A DNA stretch of 64,000 nt. It comes from Actinoplanes sp. NBC_00393 (GTDB lineage Bacteria; Actinomycetota; Actinomycetes; Mycobacteriales; Micromonosporaceae). A program made the position numbers and the translations under genes. The stretch lies in contig NZ_CP107942.1 of NCBI RefSeq assembly GCF_036053395.1, forward strand, positions 2,384,501 to 2,448,500, read 5' to 3'. The notes below the pieces were generated by a model, which saw only the letters and a program-made list of their open reading frames with translations, did not search any database and was not told the DNA's origin. Shown one piece after another: positions 32,789 through 40,920 of the stretch (position 1 is the first letter of the stretch; the number at the start of each line of letters is the position of its first letter).

Positions 32789-33444
32789 GCGCCCAGCCGA
32801 TATCCGGCGCGGCGCACGGTGTGCAGCACGGGAGGGTCACCCAGTTTGCGGCGCAAGGTCATGACCGTCATCCGTACGGTGTTCGTGAACGGATCGGCAT
32901 GCTCGTCCCAGGCCTGCTCGAGCAGCTCCTCGGAGCTGACGACCCGCCCACCGGCCCGCATCATCACGTGCAACACCGCGAACTCCTTCGACGACAGCGC
33001 CAGCAGTTGCCCGTCCCGGGACGCCGTGTGCCGGGTGCTGTCCAGCACGATCCCGTCCTGCTCCAGCACCGGCGGAAGTGCCGGCGCCGAGCGGCGGGCC
33101 AGCGCCTGCACCCGGGCGGCCAACTCGGCGAAGGCGAACGGCTTCGTCAGGTAGTCGTCGGCCCCGAGACCCAGCCCTTCGACCCGATCCCGGATCCCGG
33201 CGGCCGCGGTCAGCAGCAGAACCTTCGTGGTGGCACCGCAGTCGACGATCCACCGGCACACCTCGTCGCCGGTGCGACCGGGCATGTCGCGGTCGAGGAC
33301 AGCCACGTCGTACCGGTTCACGCCGAGCCGTTCCAGCGCGGCCTCACCGTCGTAGACCACGTCGACGGCCATGGACATCCGGCGCAGCCCCTGGGCAACG
33401 GTGTCGGCCAGCAGTTGTTCATCGTCGGCCACCAGCACCCGCAT
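32785..33444 (-). CDS. OmpR-family response regulator
   Basis: A 219-aa regulator. The receiver has acidic residues DDE at 7-9, phospho-acceptor Asp51 in AVLDRDMPG, LLLTAAAG and the Lys in YLTKPFAF. The winged-helix output domain contains LSSKEFAVLHVMM and NTVRMTVMTLRRKLG. It is closely related to the regulator at 22253-22906, sharing YDGEAALERxGV and the LGADDYL segment, so the two systems arose by duplication. It is transcribed with the kinase and divergent from the protease gene, which could be a target. Confidence 0.92.
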   Translation of the reverse strand: MRVLVADDEQLLADTVAQGLRRMSMAVDVVYDGEAALERLGVNRYDVAVLDRDMPGRTGDEVCRWIVDCGATTKVLLLTAAAGIRDRVEGLGLGADDYLTKPFAFAELAARVQALARRSAPALPPVLEQDGIVLDSTRHTASRDGQLLALSSKEFAVLHVMMRAGGRVVSSEELLEQAWDEHADPFTNTVRMTVMTLRRKLGDPPVLHTVRRAGYRLGA

Positions 33445-33584
33445 CCGTCATCCTTCCGCTCCGGGCCCACGCTGCCACACCACAGGTAAGTGGTTGATAA
33501 AGGCGCCGCTGACTCTCACCGGACGTGCCCGCCGGAAACATGGTCGTCCCTTGCCCGTCTCTCGCACCTGCACGGAGGGCCGCC

Positions 33585-34469
33585 TTGCTCCGAAATCTGA
33601 GGAATTGTCTCACGGTTCTCGTGCTGGCCGCCGTCGCTGTCACGGCCGGAGCCCAGCCGGCCGCGGCCATCGCGTACGGCGAGAACGCCCCCGCCGGCGC
33701 GTACCGATTCTCGGTCCTGCTCACCATGACCGGCCTGCCCGCCGACGGCGGCGGCACCCGCGACAGCTCCTGCTCCGGCGCGCTCGTCGCCGCCCGCTGG
33801 GTGATCACTGCCGGTCACTGCTTCCGCGACCGCGACGGCCGCCGGGTGAGCCATGTGGTGGCCGAGCGGACCATCGCGGCCATCGGCCGCACCAACCTCA
33901 AAACCCGGGATGGGTACGAGTCTGAGGTTATCGCCGTGCACCAGGCCGAACACACCGACGTGGCACTGGCCGAACTGGCCGACCCGGTCACCGGCGTGAC
34001 CCCGATCCGGCTCGCCGCGAGCGCGCCGCAACCCGGCGAAGTCCTGCGGCTGACCGGATTCGGACTGACCGTCGACGGCGGCGCAATCGTGCCCACGAAC
34101 CGGATGCAGACCGGCCAGTTCACCGTCGATGCCGTCGGCGACACGCTGATCGAAGCCTCCGGGCTCGCACCGCGCGCCGACACCAGCCCGTGCCCGCACG
34201 ACTCCGGCGGCCCGTACTTCCGCGAACTGCCCGACGGAACCGCCGAGCTGGCGGCCGTGGTGAGCAGCGGCCCCGACTGTCCGCATCCCGGCCCGGACCT
34301 GAGCGCCCGCACCGACACCCTCAACGACTGGATCGCCGACACCGTCGACGGCTCCGCCACCCTGCTCAGCCCGGCCGCAATCGTCATGATGGGCGTCACA
34401 TTGCTCGTCGGCGTCACCGTCCTGTCGAAATGGCGCCGACCCGTTCGTAGCAGTGGCAGAACCCGGTAG
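33585..34469 (+). CDS. Secreted trypsin-like serine protease with C-terminal membrane anchor
   Basis: A 294-aa S1-family protease. The signal peptide LRNCLTVLVLAAVAVTAGA ends at AQPAAA. The catalytic triad is seen as His in ITAGHCF, Asp in HTDVALAEL and Ser in PHDSGGPYF (the usual GDSGGP has His in place of Gly). Four Cys could make two disulphides. A C-terminal helix, AIVMMGVTLLVGVTVLSKW, followed by Arg/Lys should tether it to the membrane. The start is decided by CGGAGGG seven bases before a TTG at 33585; upstream ATG/GTG codons lack a site and would spoil the signal peptide. It lies divergent from a two-component system. Confidence 0.85.
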   Translation: MLRNLRNCLTVLVLAAVAVTAGAQPAAAIAYGENAPAGAYRFSVLLTMTGLPADGGGTRDSSCSGALVAARWVITAGHCFRDRDGRRVSHVVAERTIAAIGRTNLKTRDGYESEVIAVHQAEHTDVALAELADPVTGVTPIRLAASAPQPGEVLRLTGFGLTVDGGAIVPTNRMQTGQFTVDAVGDTLIEASGLAPRADTSPCPHDSGGPYFRELPDGTAELAAVVSSGPDCPHPGPDLSARTDTLNDWIADTVDGSATLLSPAAIVMMGVTLLVGVTVLSKWRRPVRSSGRTR

Positions 34470-34507
34470 AGAGCCGGGTCTGATCCACCGCACTCGAGGA
34501 GCGCATC

Positions 34508-35092
34508 ATGACCGCGACCTACACCTTCGACATCTTCATGACCCTCGACGGCTACGGCTCGTACACCAGCGACGGCGACTGGGGCGGCTACTGGGGCAAG
34601 CACGGTCCCGAGTTCCTCGACCGCCGCCTCGCCCTGTACACCCCGGACCAGCGACTGGTCCTCGGCGCCAACACGTTCCGCCAGTTCGTCGAGATCCTAG
34701 GCCCGAGCCCCGAGGAGTCCACGGTGAACGACCCGGTGAACAACCGGATGCGCAGCATGCCGACCACGGTCGTGTCGACGACCCTGGACGGCCCGCTGGT
34801 CTGGCCGAACGCGACGCTGGAGAAAGGCGACGCCGTCGACGTCGTCGCCCGCCTCAAGGAAGAGTCCCCGGTCCCGCTGCGCTCGCACGGCAGCCTGTCG
34901 ATGAACCGCTCGCTGATGGCCGCCGGCCTGGTGGACCGCATCCAGCTGACCATCTTCCCGGTCATCAGCGGCCGGACCGGCGCCGACCCGATCTTCCGCG
35001 ACGCCGCCGACTTCGACCTGGAACTGCTCGAGAGCCACACCCTCGACGGCAACACCCAGGAGCTCGTCTACCGCCCCACCCGGCACGCCTGA
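34508..35092 (+). CDS. Dihydrofolate-reductase-fold (RibD C-terminal-like) protein
   Basis: A 194-aa protein of the bacterial bifunctional deaminase-reductase C-terminal family. It starts TFDIFMTLDGYGSY, the MSLDG-type strand of the family, and continues LVLGANTFRQFVEIL (the GRxTxE-like NADPH loop), MPTTVVSTTL and HGSLSMNRSLMAAGLVDRIQLTIFPV. These proteins resemble dihydrofolate reductase, but their substrates are mostly unknown; some reduce flavin precursors. A GAGGAGCGCATC stretch precedes the ATG. It follows the protease gene by 38 bp and may share its transcript. Confidence 0.88.
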   Translation: MTATYTFDIFMTLDGYGSYTSDGDWGGYWGKHGPEFLDRRLALYTPDQRLVLGANTFRQFVEILGPSPEESTVNDPVNNRMRSMPTTVVSTTLDGPLVWPNATLEKGDAVDVVARLKEESPVPLRSHGSLSMNRSLMAAGLVDRIQLTIFPVISGRTGADPIFRDAADFDLELLESHTLDGNTQELVYRPTRHA

Positions 35093-35234
35093 CTCCCGGG
35101 GCCGTACGACCCCGTCGTAGCCTGGCGGCGATGGACCTTCTGCTGCGCGCCCGGGAACGGGCCGCCGGTCCCGGGTGGGCTGCTCCGCCCGGCCCTGCTC
35201 GGCGCAATGATGTTGCTGGCCTACCAGGCCGGGC

Positions 35235-35882
35235 TCACGGAATAGTGCTGAGCAGCGGGCCCACCCGCGGGTGGCGCCGCAGCGAGGTCACCAGCGTCGT
35301 CAGCGGGCCGGCCGAGAACAGCGCCACGACCGCGGTGCCCGCCACCCCGAGCAGGAGTCCGGCCACCACGTCGTGCGGGTAGTGCACGCCCACGAAGACC
35401 CGGGAGAACGCGGCCAGCGCGGCGATCGGCAGCGCGATCAGGCCGAGCCGCCGGTTCACCAGAAGGATCGCGACCAGCAGGGCCCCGGCGATCGTCGAGT
35501 GGTTGCTCGGGAACGACCAGTCGCCGGTCGGCGGGCACTCACCGGCGATGATCGACAGGTCGGAGAACGTACGGCAGGGCCGTTCCGCGTCCAGATAGGT
35601 CTTCGCCCACTCGCTCAGCCCGTAGGAGAGCACCACGCCCACCGCGCCGCCGAACGCGAGCGCCATGGTCCGCGCCGGCGCGGCCCGGGCCCGCCACCAG
35701 GCCAGCGCCCAGATTGCGGCGAGCACCACGATGCCGAACTCGGTGAAGTGCTTCATGAACGCCTGAACCAGCCCGGGGGTGGTGTGTGCCCACGTGACGA
35801 CGTCCACGTACCACTCGCCGGCGACGTCCGGAACATTGCGGATCCGATCCGCCGCGGTCGCATGCTGCAGTTCCGTTCCCAT
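35235..35882 (-). CDS. PAP2-family phosphatase (undecaprenyl-pyrophosphate phosphatase-like)
   Basis: A 215-aa membrane phosphatase with about six helices. The three PAP2 motifs are present: KTYLDAERP (motif 1), PSNHSTIAGA (motif 2, with Asn where PSGH usually has Gly) and SRVFVGVHYPHDVVAG (motif 3). The active site faces the outside and would dephosphorylate a lipid such as undecaprenyl pyrophosphate or phosphatidate. I choose the ATG at 35882, preceded by GGTGTGGGA; the frame extends 14 codons upstream without a better site. A single gene with no clear partner. Confidence 0.88.
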   Translation of the reverse strand: MGTELQHATAADRIRNVPDVAGEWYVDVVTWAHTTPGLVQAFMKHFTEFGIVVLAAIWALAWWRARAAPARTMALAFGGAVGVVLSYGLSEWAKTYLDAERPCRTFSDLSIIAGECPPTGDWSFPSNHSTIAGALLVAILLVNRRLGLIALPIAALAAFSRVFVGVHYPHDVVAGLLLGVAGTAVVALFSAGPLTTLVTSLRRHPRVGPLLSTIP

Positions 35883-36030
35883 TTCCCACACCTTCGAATC
35901 CGTCGGCCGGCCCATTTCGGGCATGTGGGAAACCGTAGATTTCGTTGACCGTGCAGCCCACCGGCATTCGTCAGGGACGACCCCTTACCAAAGTGGGGGG
36001 TGTCCGATCACCTTCTCCGAAACACAGCGG

Positions 36031-36060
36031 GGCGCGGCACTCCAGCTGGAGTGCCGCGCC
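36031..36060 (-). terminator. 30-bp perfect palindrome, likely terminator
   Basis: The 15-bp arms starting GGCGCGGCACTCC and mirrored to GGAGTGCCGCGCC meet at CAG/CTG. It begins 13 bp beyond the stop of the 105-aa minus-strand ORF. A second hairpin with nearly the same stem is at 36470-36498. Confidence 0.65.
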
Positions 36061-36073
36061 GCAGGCGTTCAGG

Positions 36074-36391
36074 TCATGGGCTGCCACCACCGTTCCCGGC
36101 GCTGTCAGCTGAGCCGATGGAAGGGTTCGCCCCGGCAGGTGCAGCTTCAATCTCAGCCGCCTCGAGTTCAGGCGGGCTCTCCGGCGTGAACGAGATCTTG
36201 AAGTAGAACCCAACGGCCTTCAAGGCGATCACCGCGTAACCGCGGGCTTCCTGGAGCCGTCTCGCCAGCCACGGTACGAGAAGATTCTCAGCCGGTCGGG
36301 CCGTCCCCTTAACAGCCCTAACCCCGTGCGAAGAGAGCAATGCCGTCAGGGCGAGTGGAACTCGCCTGTCGCCAGGCACTGCGGGATTCAT
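36074..36391 (-). CDS. Hypothetical 105-aa protein
   Basis: An ORF beginning MNPAVPGDRRVPLALTALLS with a hydrophilic middle (LLVPWLARRLQEARGYAV), one moderately hydrophobic strand (VIALKAVGFYFKISF) and an acidic Ala/Pro-rich tail. No family is recognised. Its support is a GAGGCG site before the ATG, a strong palindrome just after the stop, and the lack of any other gene in this 600-bp interval. The surrounding bases are slightly less GC-biased than the neighbours, so it may be young or acquired. Confidence 0.5.
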   Translation of the reverse strand: MNPAVPGDRRVPLALTALLSSHGVRAVKGTARPAENLLVPWLARRLQEARGYAVIALKAVGFYFKISFTPESPPELEAAEIEAAPAGANPSIGSADSAGNGGGSP

Positions 36392-36469
36392 GATGGGGGA
36401 CGCCTCGCAATGATCGGTAGACCGACCGGAGAAGGGTTACGCTGTCCGGGTTACAGCGAGACACGACGA

Positions 36470-36498
36470 CGGCGCGGCACCGATCCGGTGCCGCGCCG
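36470..36498 (-). terminator. Hairpin terminator of the ECF sigma operon
   Basis: Perfect 13-bp stem CGGCGCGGCACCG / CGGTGCCGCGCCG with a 3-nt loop, 21 bp after the sigma-factor stop on the minus strand. Confidence 0.8.
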
Positions 36499-36519
36499 CG
36501 CGCATGTATGGACATGGCT

Positions 36520-37377
36520 TCAGCGACTGAAGACGTCCGCCAGTTTCGGGTCACCGAACAGTGTGATCATCAAGATCCCGTCGGCGGCGACCGTCAGCAC
36601 CGCCACCCCGAACGGCTCGCCGCGGAACCACGCGACCACCGCGGGCTGCCCGTTCGCCTCGGTCGCCTGCATCCGCCAAGAACCCGGCCCTTCCATCGAC
36701 GGCGTCGCAAATGCCAGGCACTCCTCACGACCGGTGTACACGCGTGCCGCACCAAGCGGCTCGATCGACGCATCCGCCCGCAGCACCTCACGGAACGCCT
36801 CCGCGTCCGACGCCTCCCAAGCGGCCATGTACGACGCGAGCAACTGCTGCGCCCGCGGCGAGGACGCGTCCAGCACACCATCGCGAGCCGGCGCCGCCTC
36901 GGCGAGCCGCGCCCGGGCCCGCTGCAGCGCACTCTTCACGGCCGGCACCGACATGCCCAGCGTCTCCCCGGTCTCGGCGGCGGAGAACGCCAGCACCTCC
37001 CGTAGCAGCAGAACCGCCCGCTGTCGCGGCGCGAGATGCTGCAACCCGGCCACGAAGGCGAGCCGCACGCTTTCCCGCGCCGTCACCAGGTCGGCCGGAT
37101 CCGTCGGGAACGGCTCCAGGACAAGACCGGAAACCTCGCTGCGCCGTCGGCTGTCGAGCACGTTCAGGCAGGCGTTCGTGGCGATCCGGTACAGCCAGGT
37201 GCGCACCGACGACCGCTCCTCGAACCCTTCCCATCCGCGCAGCGCCCGCAGGTACGTGTCCTGCACGACGTCCTCAGCCTCGTGATAGGCGCCGAGCATC
37301 CGGTACGCGTGGGCCAGCAACCCCCGGCGTTCCGCCGAGAACGCCGCGGTCAGAGCCCCAGCCGCTCGCGCGCCCAT
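36520..37377 (-). CDS. ECF sigma factor with SnoaL-like C-terminal domain
   Basis: A 285-aa sigma-70 family protein. Region 2 is AERRGLLAHAYRMLGAYHEAEDVVQDTYLRAL with the AEDVVQD signature, and RTWLYRIATNACLNVLD completes it. Region 4 is LAPRQRAVLLLREVLAFSAAETGETLGMSVPAVKSALQRARARL. A C-terminal NTF2/SnoaL-like domain (about 175-285, LLASYMAAWEASDAEAFREVL) replaces a separate anti-sigma factor, as in ECF groups whose own extension controls activity. The start overlaps the hydrolase gene by 28 bp, so both are one operon. A regulon cannot be deduced. Confidence 0.88.
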   Translation of the reverse strand: MGARAAGALTAAFSAERRGLLAHAYRMLGAYHEAEDVVQDTYLRALRGWEGFEERSSVRTWLYRIATNACLNVLDSRRRSEVSGLVLEPFPTDPADLVTARESVRLAFVAGLQHLAPRQRAVLLLREVLAFSAAETGETLGMSVPAVKSALQRARARLAEAAPARDGVLDASSPRAQQLLASYMAAWEASDAEAFREVLRADASIEPLGAARVYTGREECLAFATPSMEGPGSWRMQATEANGQPAVVAWFRGEPFGVAVLTVAADGILMITLFGDPKLADVFSR

Positions 37378-38177
37378 GCCGCCGACCTCCCGATCGCCTC
37401 GTCGGCGACCGGGGCACGCCCGGCAGCCATCTGGAACGTGTGCAACTGCCCGTCGAAGACGTCCAGCCGGGCACCGGTCAGCTTCGCGAGGCGCTCGCTG
37501 TCACCCCGCCCACTCTCGTCGCCACCGCACTGAATGTAGGCGGGCGGCAGCCCGGACAGGTCAGCGTGGAACGCATTGACCTGCGGCGACAGACCACTCA
37601 CCCCGTCCGGCAGATACATCTCGATGAGACCCTGCACCATCGGCCGCGTGAAGAACAGGTCCGTGGCCGCGTTGTCGTCATAGGAGGGCGAGCTCTGCGC
37701 CGGGTCCATGTCGATCCACGGCGACAGCAACAACAGCCCGGCTGCGCCGGCCGCACGCAGCGAGACCTGCACAGCCAGCCCACCGCCGCAGGAATCACCC
37801 GCCAGCACCACCTTCGGGGTACGCCCAACCGCCCATCGGTACGCCGAGACCGCGTCCTCCACCTGCGCCGGATACCGGAACTCGGGCGTGTGCCGGTACG
37901 AGGCGAGCAGCACCCGCACGCCGGCCGCTTTCGCCAGATGCCCGTACATCTTGCGGTGGGTGTAGAGCGACCCACCCACGAAGCCGCCACCGTGCCAGGC
38001 GACGATCACCCGGTCCGGGTCGGCGCCGTGCGGGCTCAGCCACATCGCCGGCACCCCACCCGCCGACACCTCCAGGTAGTCCAGCCCACGCGGCTCGGCC
38101 GTCACATCCCCCCACTGGTCGTCGGAGCCCATGTCCCCGTCGGCCCATCGGGCGTACATCTGCTTCATCGCATCCAT
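37350..38177 (-). CDS. Alpha/beta hydrolase, hormone-sensitive-lipase type
   Basis: A 275-aa esterase of the HSL family. The oxyanion motif HGGGFVGGS and the nucleophile elbow GDSCGGGLAV (Cys where most have Ala) are clear. The triad acid lies near CGGDESGRGDSERLA and the His in GQLHTFQMAAG. The substrate is likely a short-chain ester. The downstream ECF sigma gene overlaps the end of this gene, so hydrolase and sigma factor are made together, a pairing seen with SnoaL-extended ECF factors. Upstream is a truncated DUF488 remnant. Confidence 0.88.
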   Translation of the reverse strand: MDAMKQMYARWADGDMGSDDQWGDVTAEPRGLDYLEVSAGGVPAMWLSPHGADPDRVIVAWHGGGFVGGSLYTHRKMYGHLAKAAGVRVLLASYRHTPEFRYPAQVEDAVSAYRWAVGRTPKVVLAGDSCGGGLAVQVSLRAAGAAGLLLLSPWIDMDPAQSSPSYDDNAATDLFFTRPMVQGLIEMYLPDGVSGLSPQVNAFHADLSGLPPAYIQCGGDESGRGDSERLAKLTGARLDVFDGQLHTFQMAAGRAPVADEAIGRSAAWARERLGL

Positions 38178-38243
38178 GTCCGTGCTGACCGCGGCCGTAC
38201 CCGAAAGGAATCGGTTTTGAATGTCCCGGTTGCGGGCGGCCCC

Positions 38244-38417
38244 TCAGCGAGCTACCGGTTCACCCTCTACCGGGCCGCGCACGCCGCGGCGCTGGCGCAG
38301 GTCGAGCAGCAGTCCCACGCCGGCGCCGGTCAGCGTCTCCAGGAACGCCTCGGCGGTGAACCCGTAGACGCCGATCGTGGCGGCTACGGGACCAGCACCG
38401 GCTGATCGACGGCCCAC
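38244..38417 (-). pseudogene. Truncated DUF488-family gene
   Basis: The minus-strand frame reads ATIGVYGFTAEAFLETLTGA then VGLLLDLRQRRGVRGP and stops after seven unrelated residues. TIGVYGFTxExFLxxL and LLLDxRxRRGVRG are the first strand-helix-strand of DUF488 proteins, which normally run to 110-180 aa. Only the first third is left (57 codons, possible GTG at 38417). It overlaps the 3' end of the SnoaL-like gene, so translation may still be coupled, but the product should be non-functional. Confidence 0.55.
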
Positions 38418-38734
38418 AGCCATGATCCGTCCGGCTGGCGACGGGCCACCTCGACGGTCATCTCTCCGGTGGTCAGCGTGGACGCGGTCAGCGCCAGATC
38501 ACCGCTCACCAGCGCCAGATGCTGCCGGCCCGGCTGCAGCACCGGCGCCGCGGCGACGAACTGCTCGTACACCTTGCGGATCTCCGCGTGCCCGGTCGCC
38601 AGGTTGCCGGGCGGGAAGGCCAGCACGGCGTCCGGTTCGTACAGCGCCACCAGCCCGTCGACGTCTCCCGCATTAGCCCGCTCGATGAAGTATTTGCCCA
38701 GGTCGTTCGGCTCGGTAGCCACGTTCTTCGTCAT
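38384..38734 (-). CDS. SnoaL/DUF4440-like (NTF2-fold) protein
   Basis: A 116-aa NTF2-fold protein. It starts MTKNVATEPNDLGKYFIERA, followed by the hallmark ANAGDVDGLVALYEPDAVLAFP, GHAEIRKVYEQFVAAAP and the closing strand SWLWAVDQPVLV. Related YybH/SgcJ-type proteins have no settled function; some bind small hydrophobic ligands or act as subunits. The ATG at 38734 is used, as the frame upstream runs through the operator and into the divergent regulator. It faces a WYL regulator across a 27-bp inverted repeat and is its probable target. Confidence 0.8.
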   Translation of the reverse strand: MTKNVATEPNDLGKYFIERANAGDVDGLVALYEPDAVLAFPPGNLATGHAEIRKVYEQFVAAAPVLQPGRQHLALVSGDLALTASTLTTGEMTVEVARRQPDGSWLWAVDQPVLVP

Positions 38735-38753
38735 GGGAGCAAGCCTCGCAACC

Positions 38754-38780
38754 AATACACGACAACCTGTGTCGTGTATT
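38754..38780. promoter_or_regulatory. 27-bp inverted repeat, WYL-regulator operator
   Basis: Perfect 11-bp arms AATACACGACA and TGTCGTGTATT around ACCTG. It lies between the SnoaL-like gene and the divergent WYL regulator, ending 6 bp before ATG 38787. The AT-rich outer arms stand out from the GC-rich surroundings. Confidence 0.8.
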
Positions 38781-38798
38781 CCTGGCATGATTCCGGCC

Positions 38799-39767
38799 AT
38801 GCGCGCCGACCGGTTGGTCTCGCTGGTGCTGCTGCTGCGCCAGCGCGGCCGGCTGTCAGCCACCGCGCTGGCCCGCGAGCTGGAGGTCTCCACCCGCACG
38901 GTACTGCGCGACATCGAGGCACTGTCCGCGGCCGGAGTCCCGGTCTACGCCGAACGTGGCCGCAACGGCGGTTTCGCCCTGCTGCCCGGCTTCCAGACCG
39001 AACTCACCGGCCTCAACCACGACGAGGCGCTCGCCCTGCTGGTAGCCGGGTCACGGCGCGGCGCGCAGGCCTTCGGTCTCGGTTCGGCGCTTGCCTCGGC
39101 GATGCTCAAGGTGATCGACGCGCTGCCGGAGAGCTACCGGGACACCGCGGCCGGCGCGACCCAGCGCCTGCTCATCGATCCGGAGACCGACCTGCTGGCC
39201 CGGCGGCAGGTCGCGGAGGAGGTGCCCGACACCATCGTGGCCGAGGTGCGCCGCGCGGTGTTCGCCGGGCACAAGCTGCGCATCCGCTACGCGGCCGTGG
39301 ACCAGAGCCCGCAGTGGCGCACAGTGGATCCGATCGGCCTGGTCACCGTACGCGAGCAGGGCTATCTGCTGGCCACCAGATCCGGCGCGGACCGCACCTA
39401 CCGGCTGTCGCGGATCCTGGCCGCCGAGGAACTCGCCGAGGCCGCCCAGCGCCCCGACCGGGTCGATCTGGGCCGGGCCTGGCAGGAACGCAGCACGCGG
39501 TTCCGCACGGGCGGAGACCAGGTCACGGTACGCGTGAGGCTGCACCCGGCCCGCCGCCAGGACCTGGTCGCCACCGCCCTGGCCGTCCTCGCCGAGCAGA
39601 CCGACCCGGACGGCTGGCAGCGCCTGGAGGTGACCTTCCAGGACGCCCGGCACGCCGAATGGGCCCTGTGGCAGCTCAGCACGAACGCCGAAGCCCTGGA
39701 TCCACCCTGGCTGCGTACCGTCCTCCGCGACCGCGCCGCCGCGATCGCCACCCGCTACGCGGGGTAG
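38799..39767 (+). CDS. WYL-domain (YafY-type) transcriptional regulator
   Basis: A 322-aa regulator of the same type as the one at 25665. The winged helix reads MRADRLVSLVLLLRQRGRLS then LEVSTRTVLRDIEALSAAGVPVYAERG. The WYL domain lies at about 145-215 (KLRIRYAAVDQSPQWRTVDP, then GYLLATRSGADRTYRLSRI). In place of the usual WYL the key triplet is GYLLA, so the ligand contact differs. An ATG at 38787 would add four residues and is very close to the operator. The C-terminal WCX part ends DRAAAIATRYAG. Target: the divergent SnoaL-like gene. Confidence 0.9.
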   Translation: MRADRLVSLVLLLRQRGRLSATALARELEVSTRTVLRDIEALSAAGVPVYAERGRNGGFALLPGFQTELTGLNHDEALALLVAGSRRGAQAFGLGSALASAMLKVIDALPESYRDTAAGATQRLLIDPETDLLARRQVAEEVPDTIVAEVRRAVFAGHKLRIRYAAVDQSPQWRTVDPIGLVTVREQGYLLATRSGADRTYRLSRILAAEELAEAAQRPDRVDLGRAWQERSTRFRTGGDQVTVRVRLHPARRQDLVATALAVLAEQTDPDGWQRLEVTFQDARHAEWALWQLSTNAEALDPPWLRTVLRDRAAAIATRYAG

Positions 39768-40399
39768 ACCATGTTCTGCTGATGCAGCCGCCGCCCGTCG
39801 TACCGGATGCCCGGCACCACCGGATTCGGCCCGTGCTTGACGAAGCCCATCCGCTCGAAGAACCGCACCGCCCGCGTGTTCTCGACCAGCGTCTGCAGGT
39901 GACATCCCGGAACGTCGAACTCCGCCAGCCGGTCCAGCCACCGCCCCATCAGCGCCGCCGCCGCACCCGTGCCCCGAGCCTCCGCAGCGACGTTGATGTG
40001 CAGGTGCGCCGGCCACCGCGCGTCCTCAAAATCACCCGCAGTCGGCTCCCGCCGAACCATGACCCCGATCCCGTCGCGGGCCGCGCGCAGAAAGAACCCC
40101 ATCGGCCGCCGACGCAGAAACAGCCGGTGCCCGGTGACCGCCTTGCTCATCCGCGCGCTCTCACTGGGAAACCGTCCGCTGTCCAGACATCCGGCGAGAT
40201 ACCCGACCATCTCGCCATCAACAAAGGCAAGAAGCAAAGACTCAGGCTCAAGATCCATGTACGGGGTGAGGTACACAGCCGCCTCAGACTCCTCATGCCC
40301 CCACAGCGACTCGGTCGGCGACCCTTGCCCGGCCCGCCCGAACAACGCCCGCAGCCCGTCCCGATCCCGCTCGGTGAATGCCCGGATCTCCATCCCCAT
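39755..40399 (-). CDS. GNAT-family N-acetyltransferase
   Basis: A 214-aa acetyltransferase. It opens MEIRAFTERDRDGLRALFGRAG and has the acetyl-CoA binding loop EARGTGAAAALMGRWLDRLAE with the R/Q-x-x-G-x-G/A pattern, then LQTLVENTRAVRFFERMGFVKHG, where NxRAxxFYExxGF is the GNAT B-motif signature. The start is ATG 40399 or 40393; the open frame extends 93 bp further but reads unlike the family. It should acetylate a small amine or a protein; target unknown. It converges on the WYL regulator gene with a 13-bp overlap. Confidence 0.87.
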   Translation of the reverse strand: MGMEIRAFTERDRDGLRALFGRAGQGSPTESLWGHEESEAAVYLTPYMDLEPESLLLAFVDGEMVGYLAGCLDSGRFPSESARMSKAVTGHRLFLRRRPMGFFLRAARDGIGVMVRREPTAGDFEDARWPAHLHINVAAEARGTGAAAALMGRWLDRLAEFDVPGCHLQTLVENTRAVRFFERMGFVKHGPNPVVPGIRYDGRRLHQQNMVYPA

Positions 40400-40732
40400 G
40401 AATGTAGGGACCCGAGACCACCGCTGCGAACCACCGATCACGCACCCGCCCGCCAGCCCTGTCTGCCAAGCCGCGAGACAGCACCTCCGCACGCCCGACT
40501 GATCAACCGAGCGCTACGAACGACCGTAAGTCCCAGCCGGGCCCTGTTTCCGGGCTTTCCGATCATCGAGCTGGCAGCTGCGCACCCTTCCGGCCGCCGG
40601 AAGCAGCAACAGCACCCAGCCGATCCCGCAAACCGGCCTGGCGGACCACCGAGCTGGGAGCTACGGCGGCCAGCATGATCCAGGAATCGCCGAAGCCGCG
40701 CCTCGCCGCCGCAGGGCTACGGCGCCGCGCAA

Positions 40733-40877
40733 ACAACCGTGAGCGTCAGCTGCGCGGCCCAGCTGGCTTCCAAGGCTGTTTCGGCGAGCGGGAAACGACC
40801 GTGAGCGCCAGCTGAGCGGGTCCGGCTGGCTTCCAGGGCTGTTTCGGCGGGCGAGAGACGACCGTGAGCGCCAGCCG
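40733..40877. repeat. Tandem 62/63-bp repeat in a gene-free stretch
   Basis: Units start at 40733, 40795 and 40858 with ACGACCGTGAGCGCCAGC (first copy ACAACCGTGAGCGTCAGC), followed in the first two by GGCTGTTTCGGCG. A diverged partial copy is at about 40520. The full interval 40400-40920 contains no credible gene; the reverse strand reads as a repeated peptide only because of the repeat. Confidence 0.7.
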
Positions 40878-40920
40878 GACCGGGTATGCCGTGGCCGGCG
40901 GGGTGGGACAGCGACCGCTG

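Noticed and set aside
35093..35234. Short ORFs between the DHFR-like and PAP2 genes
   Set aside because: One frame gives a hydrophobic tail (LLRPALLGAMMLLAYQAGLTE), but it has no start and no recognisable family; at most an untraceable remnant.
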